From Candidatus Coliplasma caballi (lineage in GTDB: Bacteria; Bacillota; Clostridia; Oscillospirales; CAG-382): DNA of 7,001 nt. Positions 1 to 6,033 of the stretch are shown one piece after another. The notes under the pieces were generated by a model. It was not told where the DNA came from, made no database searches, and saw only the letters and a list, made by a program, of their open reading frames with translations. Each line of letters begins with the position of its first letter. The first letter of the stretch is position 1. The translations under genes were made by a program, and so were the position numbers. The stretch lies in the NCBI GenBank assembly GCA_018065365.1, contig JAGHTH010000193.1, positions 1 through 7,001 on the forward strand, given 5' to 3'.

Positions 1-158
1 CGGGCAAGATCCTTGCCGCGACGCCGATGAAGAGGTTCGGCGAGCCGGATGAACTGCTCGGCGCATTGCTGTTTCTGGCGGATTCCGGTGCTTCCGGCTT
101 CGTAACCGGCACCGTGATCGCCGTGGACGGCGGTTTTAACGCCTATTCCGGCGTCTGA
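1..158 (+). CDS. uxuB: SDR-family oxidoreductase, C-terminal fragment; probable fructuronate reductase (D-mannonate oxidoreductase)
   Basis: Only the last 51 residues lie in the window; the frame opens at base 3 and stops with TGA at 156-158. The fragment reads TPMKRFGEPDELLGALLFLA, then GFVTGTVIAVDGGFNAYSGV at the very end. The 'RFGEP-EL' helix, 'FVTG' and 'VDGG' motifs are standard for the C-terminal part of classical short-chain dehydrogenases. The ending GGFNAYSGV closely resembles, from memory, the SDR-type D-mannonate oxidoreductases of Firmicutes (B. subtilis YjmF type), which interconvert D-fructuronate and D-mannonate with NAD(H) in the cytoplasm during glucuronate breakdown. The active-site Tyr-Lys and the nucleotide-binding N-terminus are outside the window, so substrate assignment rests on the tail alone. 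Another sugar-acid SDR, such as a gluconate 5-dehydrogenase or KduD type, is possible. The solute-binding protein gene starts 51 bases downstream with no terminator between, which suggests one transcript. Confidence 0.72.
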   Translation, partial: GKILAATPMKRFGEPDELLGALLFLADSGASGFVTGTVIAVDGGFNAYSGV

Positions 159-209
159 ATCAAAAAAAGAAAAAACAAAAATAAAAAAAGCAAAGAAAGA
201 GGTAAAATC
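159..209 (+). promoter_or_regulatory. A-rich intergenic leader with ribosome binding site
   Basis: The 51 bases between the dehydrogenase stop and the lipoprotein ATG are almost all adenine, with runs of 5 to 7 A broken by single C, G or T. They end in a Shine-Dalgarno sequence AAAGAGGT (196-203), six bases before the ATG at 210. There is no stem-loop or T-run, so readthrough from the upstream gene is expected. Unstructured A-rich stretches ahead of a Shine-Dalgarno commonly favour strong translation, which would suit a highly expressed binding protein; that role is inferred. Confidence 0.6.
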
Positions 210-1715
210 ATGAACAAACACATCATGCGTATGTTCTGCCTGTTGCTTGTGCTCTCCATGGTATTCTGTCTGGTCGCTTGCGGCGGTAACGAGGAATCGA
301 GCCAGCCGACCGAAGCTTCCGAGACGAGCACCGAGGTATCTGTCGATCCCGAACAAGAGTACAAAGACGCAAACGGCAACTACAAGACCAAGCTCGGTGT
401 GCTCGATGAGTACAAGGGCAAGACCTTCTCGATCCTCGTTGTCGGCGAAAAGTCCGGAACCTATCAGTCCGATGACTTCTCGACCGAAGCGGGAAGCGGC
501 GGCATCGACTACGGCGACACTTACTACAACGAAGTCCTCGCACGTAACGAAAAAGTCGAAGAGACCTACGAGATCGAACTTGACCTGCATAAGCTGAACG
601 ATACCTTCAACGAAGCAAGAAACGACGCGATGACCGGAACGCACCTTTACGATGCGATGATCCTGAACGTCGGCGGCGCGGCTTCGCTGGCACAGGAAGG
701 TCTGCTGATCAACCTGTTCGACCTGGAAAACATCGACACACTCGCTCCCTGGTGGGATCAGCGTGCAAACGCGGCTTATTCCGTTGCGAACAAGCTGTAT
801 TTCACGACCGGCGATATCACCATCATGAACAAGGTCAACACCTGGTCGATCCTGTTCAACAAGGATATGGTCAAGAACAACAACCTGGAAAGCCCGTACG
901 ACCTGTATGAAGACGGCACCTGGACGTTCGACAAGATGTGCGAGATGGCAGCAACGGTCAACACCGCGACCTCTCCCGAACAGATCGAAGATCCTTCCGT
1001 TACCTACGGTCTGCTTTCCGCGTACGGCGATATTTACCGTATCTACGGCGGCTCCGGCGAAACCCTCTGCCAGAAAGACAGCAAGGACGAACCCGTGATC
1101 CGTTTCGGTGTGGATGAATCTTCCATCAACAACACCATCAAGATCCTTGAGAAACTGAACAACAACGCGTGGAACGTTTACGCAGAGAAGACGGCAGATC
1201 CTTGGGGCAAGACCTTCGCTGCATTCTATGACGGCCGCGTGCTGTTCCGTCCGTCCGGATTCTCCGCGACGACCAAACTCCGTGCGCTCGCAAACATCGA
1301 ATTCGGTATCGTTCCGATGCCTAAGATCAACAACGATCAGGAAGATTACTGGACGGTTACCGACGGTTCCTTCGCAGCTTGCATTTCCAAGAACTGCGCG
1401 GATCCCGAATTCTCCGCGTATATGCTCGACGCGTTTGCGGCAGAAGCGAAGAACTTCATTACTCCCGCATACGTGGAAGCAAACCTGAAGTGGAAGGCAC
1501 TCCGCGACGACGAGTCCGCAGAGATCCTGGACTACATCTTCAACCACATCAACTACGACGTTGCTGCGGTTTACAACTTCGGCAGCATCACCAACCTGTT
1601 CTCCAACCTCGCAAAAGCGTCGTCCACCGACGTCGTTTCGAGCTTTGACGCGATCAAGACCGAAGTCGAAAGCGCGATCGAAGACGTCATCATCAACTAT
1701 CAGAGCGATACATAA
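210..1715 (+). CDS. ABC-type sugar transport, extracellular solute-binding lipoprotein (family 1-like)
   Basis: A 501-residue lipoprotein that should capture a sugar or sugar acid outside the membrane and hand it to an ABC permease. Residues 1-23 form a lipoprotein signal peptide: MNKH.MR basic start, a hydrophobic core, and lipobox LVAC with the lipid-modified Cys at residue 24, followed by Gly-Gly. Residues 26-47 are a Ser/Thr/Glu-rich flexible linker, as usual for tethered binding proteins. The mature part has features of the large Clostridial family of extracellular binding proteins, including a YYNEVLARNEKVEE segment near residue 107, the hinge-like phrase YGLLSAYGDIYRIYGGSG (about 267-284) and a later GIVPMPKINNDQEDYW stretch (about 366-381). 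The start is fixed by a good ribosome binding site and the signal peptide. Its neighbour, a fructuronate reductase-like dehydrogenase, hints at a hexuronate or oligo-uronide ligand, but the sequence does not prove it. A terminator right after the gene makes it the last gene of its operon. No permease or ATPase gene is in the window. Confidence 0.88.
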   Translation: MNKHIMRMFCLLLVLSMVFCLVACGGNEESSQPTEASETSTEVSVDPEQEYKDANGNYKTKLGVLDEYKGKTFSILVVGEKSGTYQSDDFSTEAGSGGIDYGDTYYNEVLARNEKVEETYEIELDLHKLNDTFNEARNDAMTGTHLYDAMILNVGGAASLAQEGLLINLFDLENIDTLAPWWDQRANAAYSVANKLYFTTGDITIMNKVNTWSILFNKDMVKNNNLESPYDLYEDGTWTFDKMCEMAATVNTATSPEQIEDPSVTYGLLSAYGDIYRIYGGSGETLCQKDSKDEPVIRFGVDESSINNTIKILEKLNNNAWNVYAEKTADPWGKTFAAFYDGRVLFRPSGFSATTKLRALANIEFGIVPMPKINNDQEDYWTVTDGSFAACISKNCADPEFSAYMLDAFAAEAKNFITPAYVEANLKWKALRDDESAEILDYIFNHINYDVAAVYNFGSITNLFSNLAKASSTDVVSSFDAIKTEVESAIEDVIINYQSDT

Positions 1716-1740
1716 TCGTTTCAAACGGTTTAATGAAAAA

Positions 1741-1767
1741 GAAGCGGAGCGATCCGCTTCTTTTTTT
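1741..1767 (+). terminator. Rho-independent terminator after the solute-binding protein gene
   Basis: A perfect 8-base-pair stem GAAGCGGA (1741-1748) / TCCGCTTC (1753-1760) closes a GCGA loop, a GNRA tetraloop, and is followed at once by seven T (1761-1767). Five A at 1736-1740 could extend the stem against the T-run and give weak terminator activity on the other strand too. It separates the sugar uptake genes from the oxaloacetate decarboxylase operon. Confidence 0.93.
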
Positions 1768-1884
1768 GCGCCTTTCCACCTATTTCCCACAAGATATTGG
1801 GCGGGTTGTGAAAATGACCAAAACAGATTGATTATTTGCCGGCGAATTTGTTTTGAAAAACGGGAAGAAAAATGCGTTTTCCTC

Positions 1885-1913
1885 TTGATTTTTCGGCCGA
1901 TTTGGAGTATGAT
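1885..1913 (+). promoter_or_regulatory. Sigma-A-type promoter of the oxaloacetate decarboxylase operon
   Basis: TTGATT (-35, 1885-1890) and TATGAT (-10, 1908-1913) are separated by exactly 17 bases. They lie in an AT-rich stretch between the upstream terminator and the first gene of the operon. Transcription would begin near 1919-1921, leaving a 5' leader of about 55 bases that contains a stem-loop. The rest of the 260-base gap (1768-1884) shows only weak short inverted repeats and no gene. Confidence 0.75.
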
Positions 1914-1935
1914 AATAATGTAAAAAAATAAAATG

Positions 1936-1955
1936 GCTGAAAATAGGTTTTCAGC
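1936..1955 (+). promoter_or_regulatory. Leader stem-loop just upstream of the oadG ribosome binding site
   Basis: A perfect 8-base-pair inverted repeat GCTGAAAA (1936-1943) / TTTTCAGC (1948-1955) with loop TAGG. It lies within the first 40 transcribed bases and ends five bases before the Shine-Dalgarno AAAGGG (1961-1966). There is no T-run after it, so it is not an intrinsic terminator. A role in mRNA stability, translation control or protein binding is possible; none can be shown from sequence. Confidence 0.5.
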
Positions 1956-1975
1956 TTCAGAAAGGGCGTGTAAAA

Positions 1976-2440
1976 TTGAGTCTGAACAAGAAAAAGCTTC
2001 TTCGCGCGCTGCTCTGCTCGCTGCTCGTGATCGCCATGGTCGTCGTAACCGGCGTGAGCGTTTTGGCGGAAGATGAGCCGGACGGTGCCGTCGCGGAAGC
2101 AACGTCAGAAGCATCCTCGAAGTTCGAGCAACTTCCCAAAGATGCGTCTCTCGGCGAACGCTTTGCTTACGGTCTGAAGGTCGCGGGCATCGGTATGTCA
2201 GTCGTTTTCCTCGTACTGATCATCCTGATGGCTGTGCTGTATATCTTCAAAGCCGTGGCGCTTGCCAAGCAGAAGAAAGCTGCCCCCGCAGCCGCTTCTG
2301 CACCCGTTTCCGCTCCCGCCGCTAAGGCAGGCGCAGAGGACGAAGAAACCGTGGTCGCCGTCGCAACGGCAGCGATCGCAGCCGCACGCGGACAGTCCGA
2401 ATGTGCGTTCAAAGTGATTTCCATCACAAAAATTCAGTAA
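1976..2440 (+). CDS. oadG: Oxaloacetate decarboxylase (Na+-extruding) gamma-chain family protein, signal-peptide form
   Basis: A 154-residue single-pass membrane protein; the gamma chain anchors and assembles the sodium-pumping decarboxylase. Translation starts at TTG (1976), nine bases after Shine-Dalgarno AAAGGG; no ATG nearby would keep the signal peptide. Residues 1-31 look like a cleavable signal peptide (KKK basic start, hydrophobic LLCSLLVIAMVVVTGVSV, cleavage after VLA). An acidic extracytoplasmic stretch (32-64) follows, then one membrane helix (about 68-95, GIGMSVVFLVLIILMAVLYI), an Ala/Pro linker (102-120) and a cytoplasmic tail. The tail segment EDEETVVAVATAAIAAA (121-137) with the hydrophobic end FKVISITKIQ matches the conserved C-terminal region of this family. 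The classical enterobacterial gamma chain is about 80 residues and, as I recall, lacks a separate signal peptide, so this one has a longer N-terminus. First gene of the operon; the biotin carrier gene starts 26 bases downstream. Confidence 0.85.
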   Translation: MSLNKKKLLRALLCSLLVIAMVVVTGVSVLAEDEPDGAVAEATSEASSKFEQLPKDASLGERFAYGLKVAGIGMSVVFLVLIILMAVLYIFKAVALAKQKKAAPAAASAPVSAPAAKAGAEDEETVVAVATAAIAAARGQSECAFKVISITKIQ

Positions 2441-2466
2441 TTTGAAATGAAAAGGAGAACAAAAAC

Positions 2467-2841
2467 ATGAAAAAGTACATTGTTACCGTAAACGGTTCCA
2501 AATACGAAGTTGTGGTGGAGGACGCTGATCCGAACGCCACCTACGCACCCGCTCCCAAGGCGGAAGCCCCCAAAGCAGAAGCTCCCAAGGCGGAAGCTCC
2601 CAAAGCTGCTCCCGCAGCTGCAGGCAACGGCGAGAACATCACCTGCCCGATGCCCGGCACCATCGTTAAACTTCCTGTCAAAGCAGGCGATTCTGTCAAA
2701 AAAGGCGACCTTCTCTGCGTTTTCGAGGCAATGAAAATGGAGAATGAGATCCTTGCACCCCGTGACGGTGTCGTGAACTCCGTTGCAGTGGCACAGGGCG
2801 CTACCGTCAACAGCGGCGATCTCGTCCTGGTTCTCGGTTAA
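2467..2841 (+). CDS. Biotin carboxyl carrier protein of the decarboxylase complex (stand-alone biotinyl subunit)
   Basis: A 124-residue protein that carries the carboxyl group on a covalently bound biotin, moving it from the alpha carboxyltransferase to the membrane beta subunit. Residues 1-19 (MKKYIVTVNGSKYEVVVED) are the usual N-terminal strand region of decarboxylase-type carriers. Residues 28-53 form a Pro/Ala/Lys/Glu linker with repeated PKAEA units. Residues 57-124 are a biotinyl/lipoyl domain: CPMPGTIVKLPVKAGDSVKKGD leads to the attachment motif EAMKMENEI (87-95), with Lys90 as the predicted biotinylation site, and PRDGVV and GDLVLVLG follow. Biotin protein ligase (BirA) would modify it; no birA is in the window. 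Shine-Dalgarno AAAGGAGA (2451-2458) lies eight bases before the ATG. In Klebsiella-type enzymes this domain is fused to the C-terminus of the alpha subunit; here it is a separate gene. Alpha (470) plus this protein (124) totals 594 residues, close to the fused enzyme's size of roughly 595. Confidence 0.93.
   Translation: MKKYIVTVNGSKYEVVVEDADPNATYAPAPKAEAPKAEAPKAEAPKAAPAAAGNGENITCPMPGTIVKLPVKAGDSVKKGDLLCVFEAMKMENEILAPRDGVVNSVAVAQGATVNSGDLVLVLG
2554..2613 (+). repeat. 15-base tandem repeat encoding the PKAEA linker
   Basis: Three full units and one degenerate unit of 15 bases encode PKAEA, PKAEA, PKAEA and PKAAP in the carrier protein linker. Units 1 and 3 use AAG-GCG-GAA and units 2 and 4 use AAA for Lys, with GCA-GAA in unit 2, so synonymous codons alternate. 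This looks like duplication of a 30-base pair of units. Such linkers give the biotin domain reach between active sites, and their unit number may vary between strains. Confidence 0.8.
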
Positions 2842-2879
2842 TTCCCTCATTTCTTCAAAAACAGAAAGGTGTGAAATAA

Positions 2880-4082
2880 ATGTTAGAAGCTTTGCAGGGA
2901 ATCTATGAAAGCTCTGCCTTCCAGACTATCATCAACGGCTTCCTTGACGGCGGTTGGAAATACCTCGTCATGTACGTCATCGTGGGCGTCCTGTTTTATT
3001 TTGGTATCGTCCGCGGGTTTGAGCCGCTGCTTCTGATCCCGATCGCTTTCGGTATGCTGCTGACCAACATCCCGACCATCAGCGACGCGATCTTCCATAT
3101 GGACTTTTTCGTGCAGGAAAACGGTGCCGTGATCCAGTGGGCGGATATCGCTCATGACGGCGGTCTGCTCGACTACCTGTACCTCGGTGTCAAATTGGGT
3201 ATCTACCCGCCTCTGATCTTCCTGGGCGTCGGCGCAATGACCGACTTCTCTCCGCTGATCGCCAACCCGAAGAGCTTGCTGCTCGGCGCTGCCGCACAGT
3301 TCGGCGTGTTCGCGGCGTTCATCGGTGCGCTGCTCCTCGGCTTTGACGTCATGGAAGCATCCGCGATCGGTATCATCGGCGGTGCCGACGGTCCTACCGC
3401 GATCTACGTAACCAAGACGCTGGCTCCTCATCTGCTGGGCGCGATCGCCATCGCGGCTTACTCCTACATGGCACTCGTCCCGATGATCCAGCCCCCGATC
3501 ATGAAAGCGTTTACGACCAAAAAGATGCGTGCCGTCAAAATGGAAGTGCTCCGCCCGGTTTCCAAGACCGAGCAGGTTCTGTTCCCGATCATCGTTGCTC
3601 TGATCGTCGCAGCGATCCTGCCTTCCGCACTCGCTCTGATCGGTATGCTGATGTTCGGTAACTTGCTGCGCGTTTCGGGCTGCACCGAGCGTCTTTCCAA
3701 GACCGCACAGAATGAACTGATGAACATCGTTACGATCATGCTGGGCGTCTGCGTCGGCGCGACCGCAAAGGCAGACAATTTCCTGGATTTCAACACGATC
3801 AAAATCATCATCCTCGGTCTGTGCGCGTTCTGCTTCGCTACCTTCGGCGGCGTGCTCTTCGGCGACCTGATGTACCTCGTTACCGGCGGCAAGATCAACC
3901 CGCTGATCGGTTCCGCAGGCGTTTCCGCCGTTCCGATGGCGGCGCGTGTTTCGCAGAAAGTCGGTCAGAAAGAGAATCCTTCCAACTTCCTGCTCATGCA
4001 CGCAATGGGTCCGAACGTTGCCGGTGTTATCGGCTCTGCCGTTGCGGCAGGCGTGTTCCTGACCTTGTTCAAAATTGTTTGA
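2880..4082 (+). CDS. oadB: Oxaloacetate decarboxylase beta chain, Na+-translocating carboxybiotin decarboxylase
   Basis: A 400-residue polytopic membrane protein that decarboxylates carboxybiotin on the carrier and uses the free energy to export sodium. It is highly hydrophobic throughout, with helices near residues 28-62, 101-121, 132-155, 186-204, 233-260, 283-297, 306-328 and 378-398. The family signatures are intact: GGADGPTAIYVT (167-178) with Asp170, and NPLIGSAGVSAVPMAARVSQ (340-359) with Asn340, Gly344 and Ser349. The Asp170-Asn340 spacing (170 residues) and the Asn-Gly-Ser spacing equal those recalled for Klebsiella OadB Asp203, Asn373, Gly377 and Ser382, residues implicated in sodium binding and transport. 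LLMHAMGPNVAGVIGSA (371-387) is also conserved. The protein is of usual length for the Clostridial form. Shine-Dalgarno AAAGGTG lies eight bases before the ATG. The same family serves methylmalonyl-CoA and glutaconyl-CoA decarboxylases, but the adjacent pyruvate/oxaloacetate-type alpha subunit decides the substrate. Confidence 0.95.
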   Translation: MLEALQGIYESSAFQTIINGFLDGGWKYLVMYVIVGVLFYFGIVRGFEPLLLIPIAFGMLLTNIPTISDAIFHMDFFVQENGAVIQWADIAHDGGLLDYLYLGVKLGIYPPLIFLGVGAMTDFSPLIANPKSLLLGAAAQFGVFAAFIGALLLGFDVMEASAIGIIGGADGPTAIYVTKTLAPHLLGAIAIAAYSYMALVPMIQPPIMKAFTTKKMRAVKMEVLRPVSKTEQVLFPIIVALIVAAILPSALALIGMLMFGNLLRVSGCTERLSKTAQNELMNIVTIMLGVCVGATAKADNFLDFNTIKIIILGLCAFCFATFGGVLFGDLMYLVTGGKINPLIGSAGVSAVPMAARVSQKVGQKENPSNFLLMHAMGPNVAGVIGSAVAAGVFLTLFKIV

Positions 4083-4098
4083 CGGAGGGAATTGAAAA

Positions 4099-5511
4099 AT
4101 GGAAAAGAAACCTGTAAAAATCACAGAAACCGTCCTGCGCGACTCGCATCAGTCTCTGATCGCGACCAGAATGACGCTGGACGAAATGCTTCCGATCCTC
4201 AAGAAGATGGATGAGATCGGCTACTATTCTCTCGAAGCATGGGGCGGCGCGACCTTTGACTCCTGCCTCCGCTTCCTGAACGAAGATCCGTGGGAACGTC
4301 TGCGCGTAATCCGCGACAACGTCAAAAACACCAAACTGCAGATGCTGTTCCGCGGTCAGAACATCCTCGGATACCGTCATTACGCGGACGACGTGGTGGA
4401 ATACTTCGTACAGAAGTCCATCGCGAACGGTATTGACATCCTGCGTATCTTCGACGCTCTGAACGATCCGCGTAACCTGCAGACCGCGATCAAAGCGACC
4501 AAGAAAGAGGGCGGACACGTCCAGGCGGCGATCTCTTACACCACCGGCCCCGTGTTTACCAACGAGTATTTCGCAAAATACGCAAAGACGCTGGAAGAAA
4601 TGGGCGCGGACTCGATCTGTATCAAAGATATGTCCGGTCTGCTGAAGCCCTACGACGCGTACGACCTGGTCAAAGCGATCAAGTCCGTCGTGAACATCCC
4701 GATCCAGCTGCATACCCACTACACCGCCGGGCTTGCTTCCATGACCTTGATGAAAGCGATCGAAGCAGGCGTCGATATCGTCGATACCGCGATCTCCCCG
4801 ATGGCAATGGGTACGTCTCAGCCGCCTACGGAGCCGATCGTTGCCGCTTTGCAGGGTACGCCGTTCGATACCGGTCTGGATCTGAACAAACTCGACGAGG
4901 TCAGCAAGCACTTTACCAAGCTTCGTGAGAAATACCTCGCTTCCGGTCAGCTCGATCCCAAGGTGCTGAAGGTCAACGTCAACGCACTGCTGTATCAGGT
5001 CCCGGGCGGAATGCTTTCCAACCTGATCTCCCAGCTGAAACAGGCAAACCAGTCCGACAAGCTTGACGCCGTGCTGGAAGAAGTGCCGCGCGTCCGTGCG
5101 GATGCGGGTTATCCTCCGCTGGTTACCCCGTCTTCCCAGATCGTCGGTACGCAGGCAGTGTTCAACGTTCTGATGGGCGAGAGATACAAGTCCGTTACCA
5201 AGGAATTCAAAGGACTTGTCCGCGGCGACTACGGCAAAACGCCGCTGCCGATCGATCCCGCTTTCGTCAAGAAGATCATCGGCGATGAACAGCAGATCAC
5301 CTGCCGTCCCGCAGACCTTCTGAAGCCCGAAATGGAAACCCTCAAAGCAAAACTCGGCGACAGAGCAAAACAGGAAGAGGACGTTCTGTCCTACGCGCTG
5401 TTTGAACAGGTCGCGGAAAAATTCTTTGACAAGCGCGATATGGATGCCAAGATCGGCGAGGCACTCTCCGACGCAGAGGCAAAATATTTCGTAAATATCA
5501 AAGAGATTTAA
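4099..5511 (+). CDS. oadA: Oxaloacetate decarboxylase alpha chain, carboxyltransferase without biotin domain
   Basis: A 470-residue cytoplasmic carboxyltransferase that transfers the carboxyl group of oxaloacetate to carrier-bound biotin, releasing pyruvate. Residues 8-270 are an HMG-CoA lyase-like TIM barrel. TETVLRDSHQSLIATRM (9-25) holds the metal-ligand Asp15. EAWGGATFDSCLRFLNEDPWERL (46-68) and LFRGQNILGYRHY (83-95) are typical of pyruvate carboxylase, oxaloacetate decarboxylase and transcarboxylase 5S. CIKDMSG (174-180) carries the catalytic-type Lys176, and QLHTHYTAG (203-211) carries metal ligands His205 and His207. Residues about 285-465 form the conserved carboxylase domain (PGGMLSNL, TPSSQIVGTQAVFN, GDYGKTP, CRPAD). 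The protein ends where a biotin domain begins in fused homologues; the operon supplies that domain separately. It is preceded by Shine-Dalgarno GGAGGG (4084-4089) and starts 16 bases after oadB. Transcarboxylase 5S is the alternative, but the beta pump subunit next door argues for the sodium-pumping decarboxylase. Confidence 0.94.
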   Translation: MEKKPVKITETVLRDSHQSLIATRMTLDEMLPILKKMDEIGYYSLEAWGGATFDSCLRFLNEDPWERLRVIRDNVKNTKLQMLFRGQNILGYRHYADDVVEYFVQKSIANGIDILRIFDALNDPRNLQTAIKATKKEGGHVQAAISYTTGPVFTNEYFAKYAKTLEEMGADSICIKDMSGLLKPYDAYDLVKAIKSVVNIPIQLHTHYTAGLASMTLMKAIEAGVDIVDTAISPMAMGTSQPPTEPIVAALQGTPFDTGLDLNKLDEVSKHFTKLREKYLASGQLDPKVLKVNVNALLYQVPGGMLSNLISQLKQANQSDKLDAVLEEVPRVRADAGYPPLVTPSSQIVGTQAVFNVLMGERYKSVTKEFKGLVRGDYGKTPLPIDPAFVKKIIGDEQQITCRPADLLKPEMETLKAKLGDRAKQEEDVLSYALFEQVAEKFFDKRDMDAKIGEALSDAEAKYFVNIKEI

Positions 5512-5526
5512 CCGAATCAAAAATCG

Positions 5527-5558
5527 AAACGGCAGGGAATTGCTCCCTGCCGTTTTTT
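5527..5558 (+). terminator. Rho-independent terminator of the oxaloacetate decarboxylase operon
   Basis: A perfect 12-base-pair stem AAACGGCAGGGA (5527-5538) / TCCCTGCCGTTT (5544-5555) with loop ATTGC runs into six T (5553-5558). It lies between convergent genes: oadA ends 16 bases before it and the minus-strand coat gene ends a few bases after it. On the minus strand the stem is followed only by a short T-run (AAA at 5527-5529 plus a nearby AAAA-rich stretch), so it may also stop the coat transcript less efficiently. Confidence 0.93.
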
Positions 5559-5563
5559 GTGTG

Positions 5564-5809
5564 TTATCCTTGTGCGAACTTTTGCTGTGTCCGGCAGATC
5601 TTCTGCTGCTCGACGTTCGTTTTGGCGTACCAGCCCTTTTGGCTCATTTTGTCGTAGATCTGTTTCTGCATCTGTAAGCTTCGCGTCAGCGAACTGTCAA
5701 ACGCGCTTCTGACCTTTTCGGTCGAAGATTCGATCGTTCCGTGCAGGTAGAGGTCGCCTGCGCCTTTTACGGAGAGCAAAAGCCCTTCCATCAAATCTCT
5801 GTCGCTCAT
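5564..5809 (-). CDS. Spore coat protein, CotF-like
   Basis: An 81-residue soluble, helical protein resembling the Coat F domain family of Bacillota spore coat proteins. The start MSDRDLMEGLLLSVKGAGDL, the central EKVRSAFDSSLTRSLQMQKQIYDKM and the GWY motif (59-61) fit the usual pattern of D-L-E-LL near the start, then a helix ending 'iy..M...GWY'. After GWY the tail is polar (KTNVEQQKICRTQQKFAQG) with one Cys at 72. Shine-Dalgarno AAGGAGAG (complement of 5817-5824) lies seven bases before the ATG and overlaps the stop codon of the upstream small gene, so the two should be translationally coupled. The protein would sit in or under the spore coat and be made late in sporulation, but I see no convincing SigE, SigG or SigK motif upstream of the pair. 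The identification is by pattern and memory. Confidence 0.8.
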   Translation of the reverse strand: MSDRDLMEGLLLSVKGAGDLYLHGTIESSTEKVRSAFDSSLTRSLQMQKQIYDKMSQKGWYAKTNVEQQKICRTQQKFAQG

Positions 5810-5822
5810 CGTGTTTCTCTCC

Positions 5823-5996
5823 TTATAACGTGTTGTAGAGTGTCTTGAAGATTTCGGTGTGCGTTTGTGCCATGCCGCTCACGAAATTCTTCAATTCGGG
5901 ATCCTGCAGTTTTGCCGCGCAGTCGGTGCATTGCGTCCGCAGGAACTGTTCGTGCTGCAATGCGTCTTCCAGATAGAGAAGTTCTTTTTCGCTCAT
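5823..5996 (-). CDS. Small CotF-like (spore coat-associated) protein, 57 residues
   Basis: A short gene read on the minus strand from ATG (complement of 5994-5996) to TAA (complement of 5823-5825). The protein begins MSEKELLYLEDALQHEQFLR, continues TQCTDCAAKLQDPELKNFVS and ends GMAQTHTEIFKTLYNTL. The layout of a LEDAL-HE helix, a Cys pair (23, 26), DPELKNF and a second helix with a conserved-looking His (46) matches short CotF/ferritin-like spore coat relatives found in pairs in Clostridia. Shine-Dalgarno GAGGA (complement of 6003-6007) is six bases upstream. An in-frame ATG two codons earlier directly abuts the Shine-Dalgarno and is therefore unlikely to be the start. Only 13 bases separate it from the 81-residue coat gene. 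A longer open frame overlapping this stretch in another register looks like noise (Arg-rich, no ribosome binding site). The coat role is an inference. Confidence 0.82.
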   Translation of the reverse strand: MSEKELLYLEDALQHEQFLRTQCTDCAAKLQDPELKNFVSGMAQTHTEIFKTLYNTL

Positions 5997-6033
5997 AGTC
6001 ATTCCTCGCTTTGAAAAAAGATGAAAAAAATGC

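Noticed and set aside
1768..1884. Weak inverted repeats such as CACAA/TTGTG and GAAAA/TTTTC in the gap before the oad promoter
   Set aside because: The stems are five pairs or fewer in AT-rich DNA and expected by chance; no riboswitch core was recognised.
2883..4124. A 413-codon open frame on the minus strand opposite oadB
   Set aside because: The product is very rich in Asp, His, Gln and Arg, the antisense image of a hydrophobic membrane protein, with no ribosome binding site or family match.
4069..5520. A 483-codon open frame on the minus strand opposite oadA
   Set aside because: It mirrors a clearly conserved carboxyltransferase gene, has no recognisable motif and is rich in Arg, His, Asp and Val as expected for an antisense shadow of GC-biased codons.
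5997..6033. A possible sporulation sigma-factor promoter upstream of the coat genes
   Set aside because: No paired -35/-10 motif with correct spacing for SigE, SigF/G or SigK could be found by eye.
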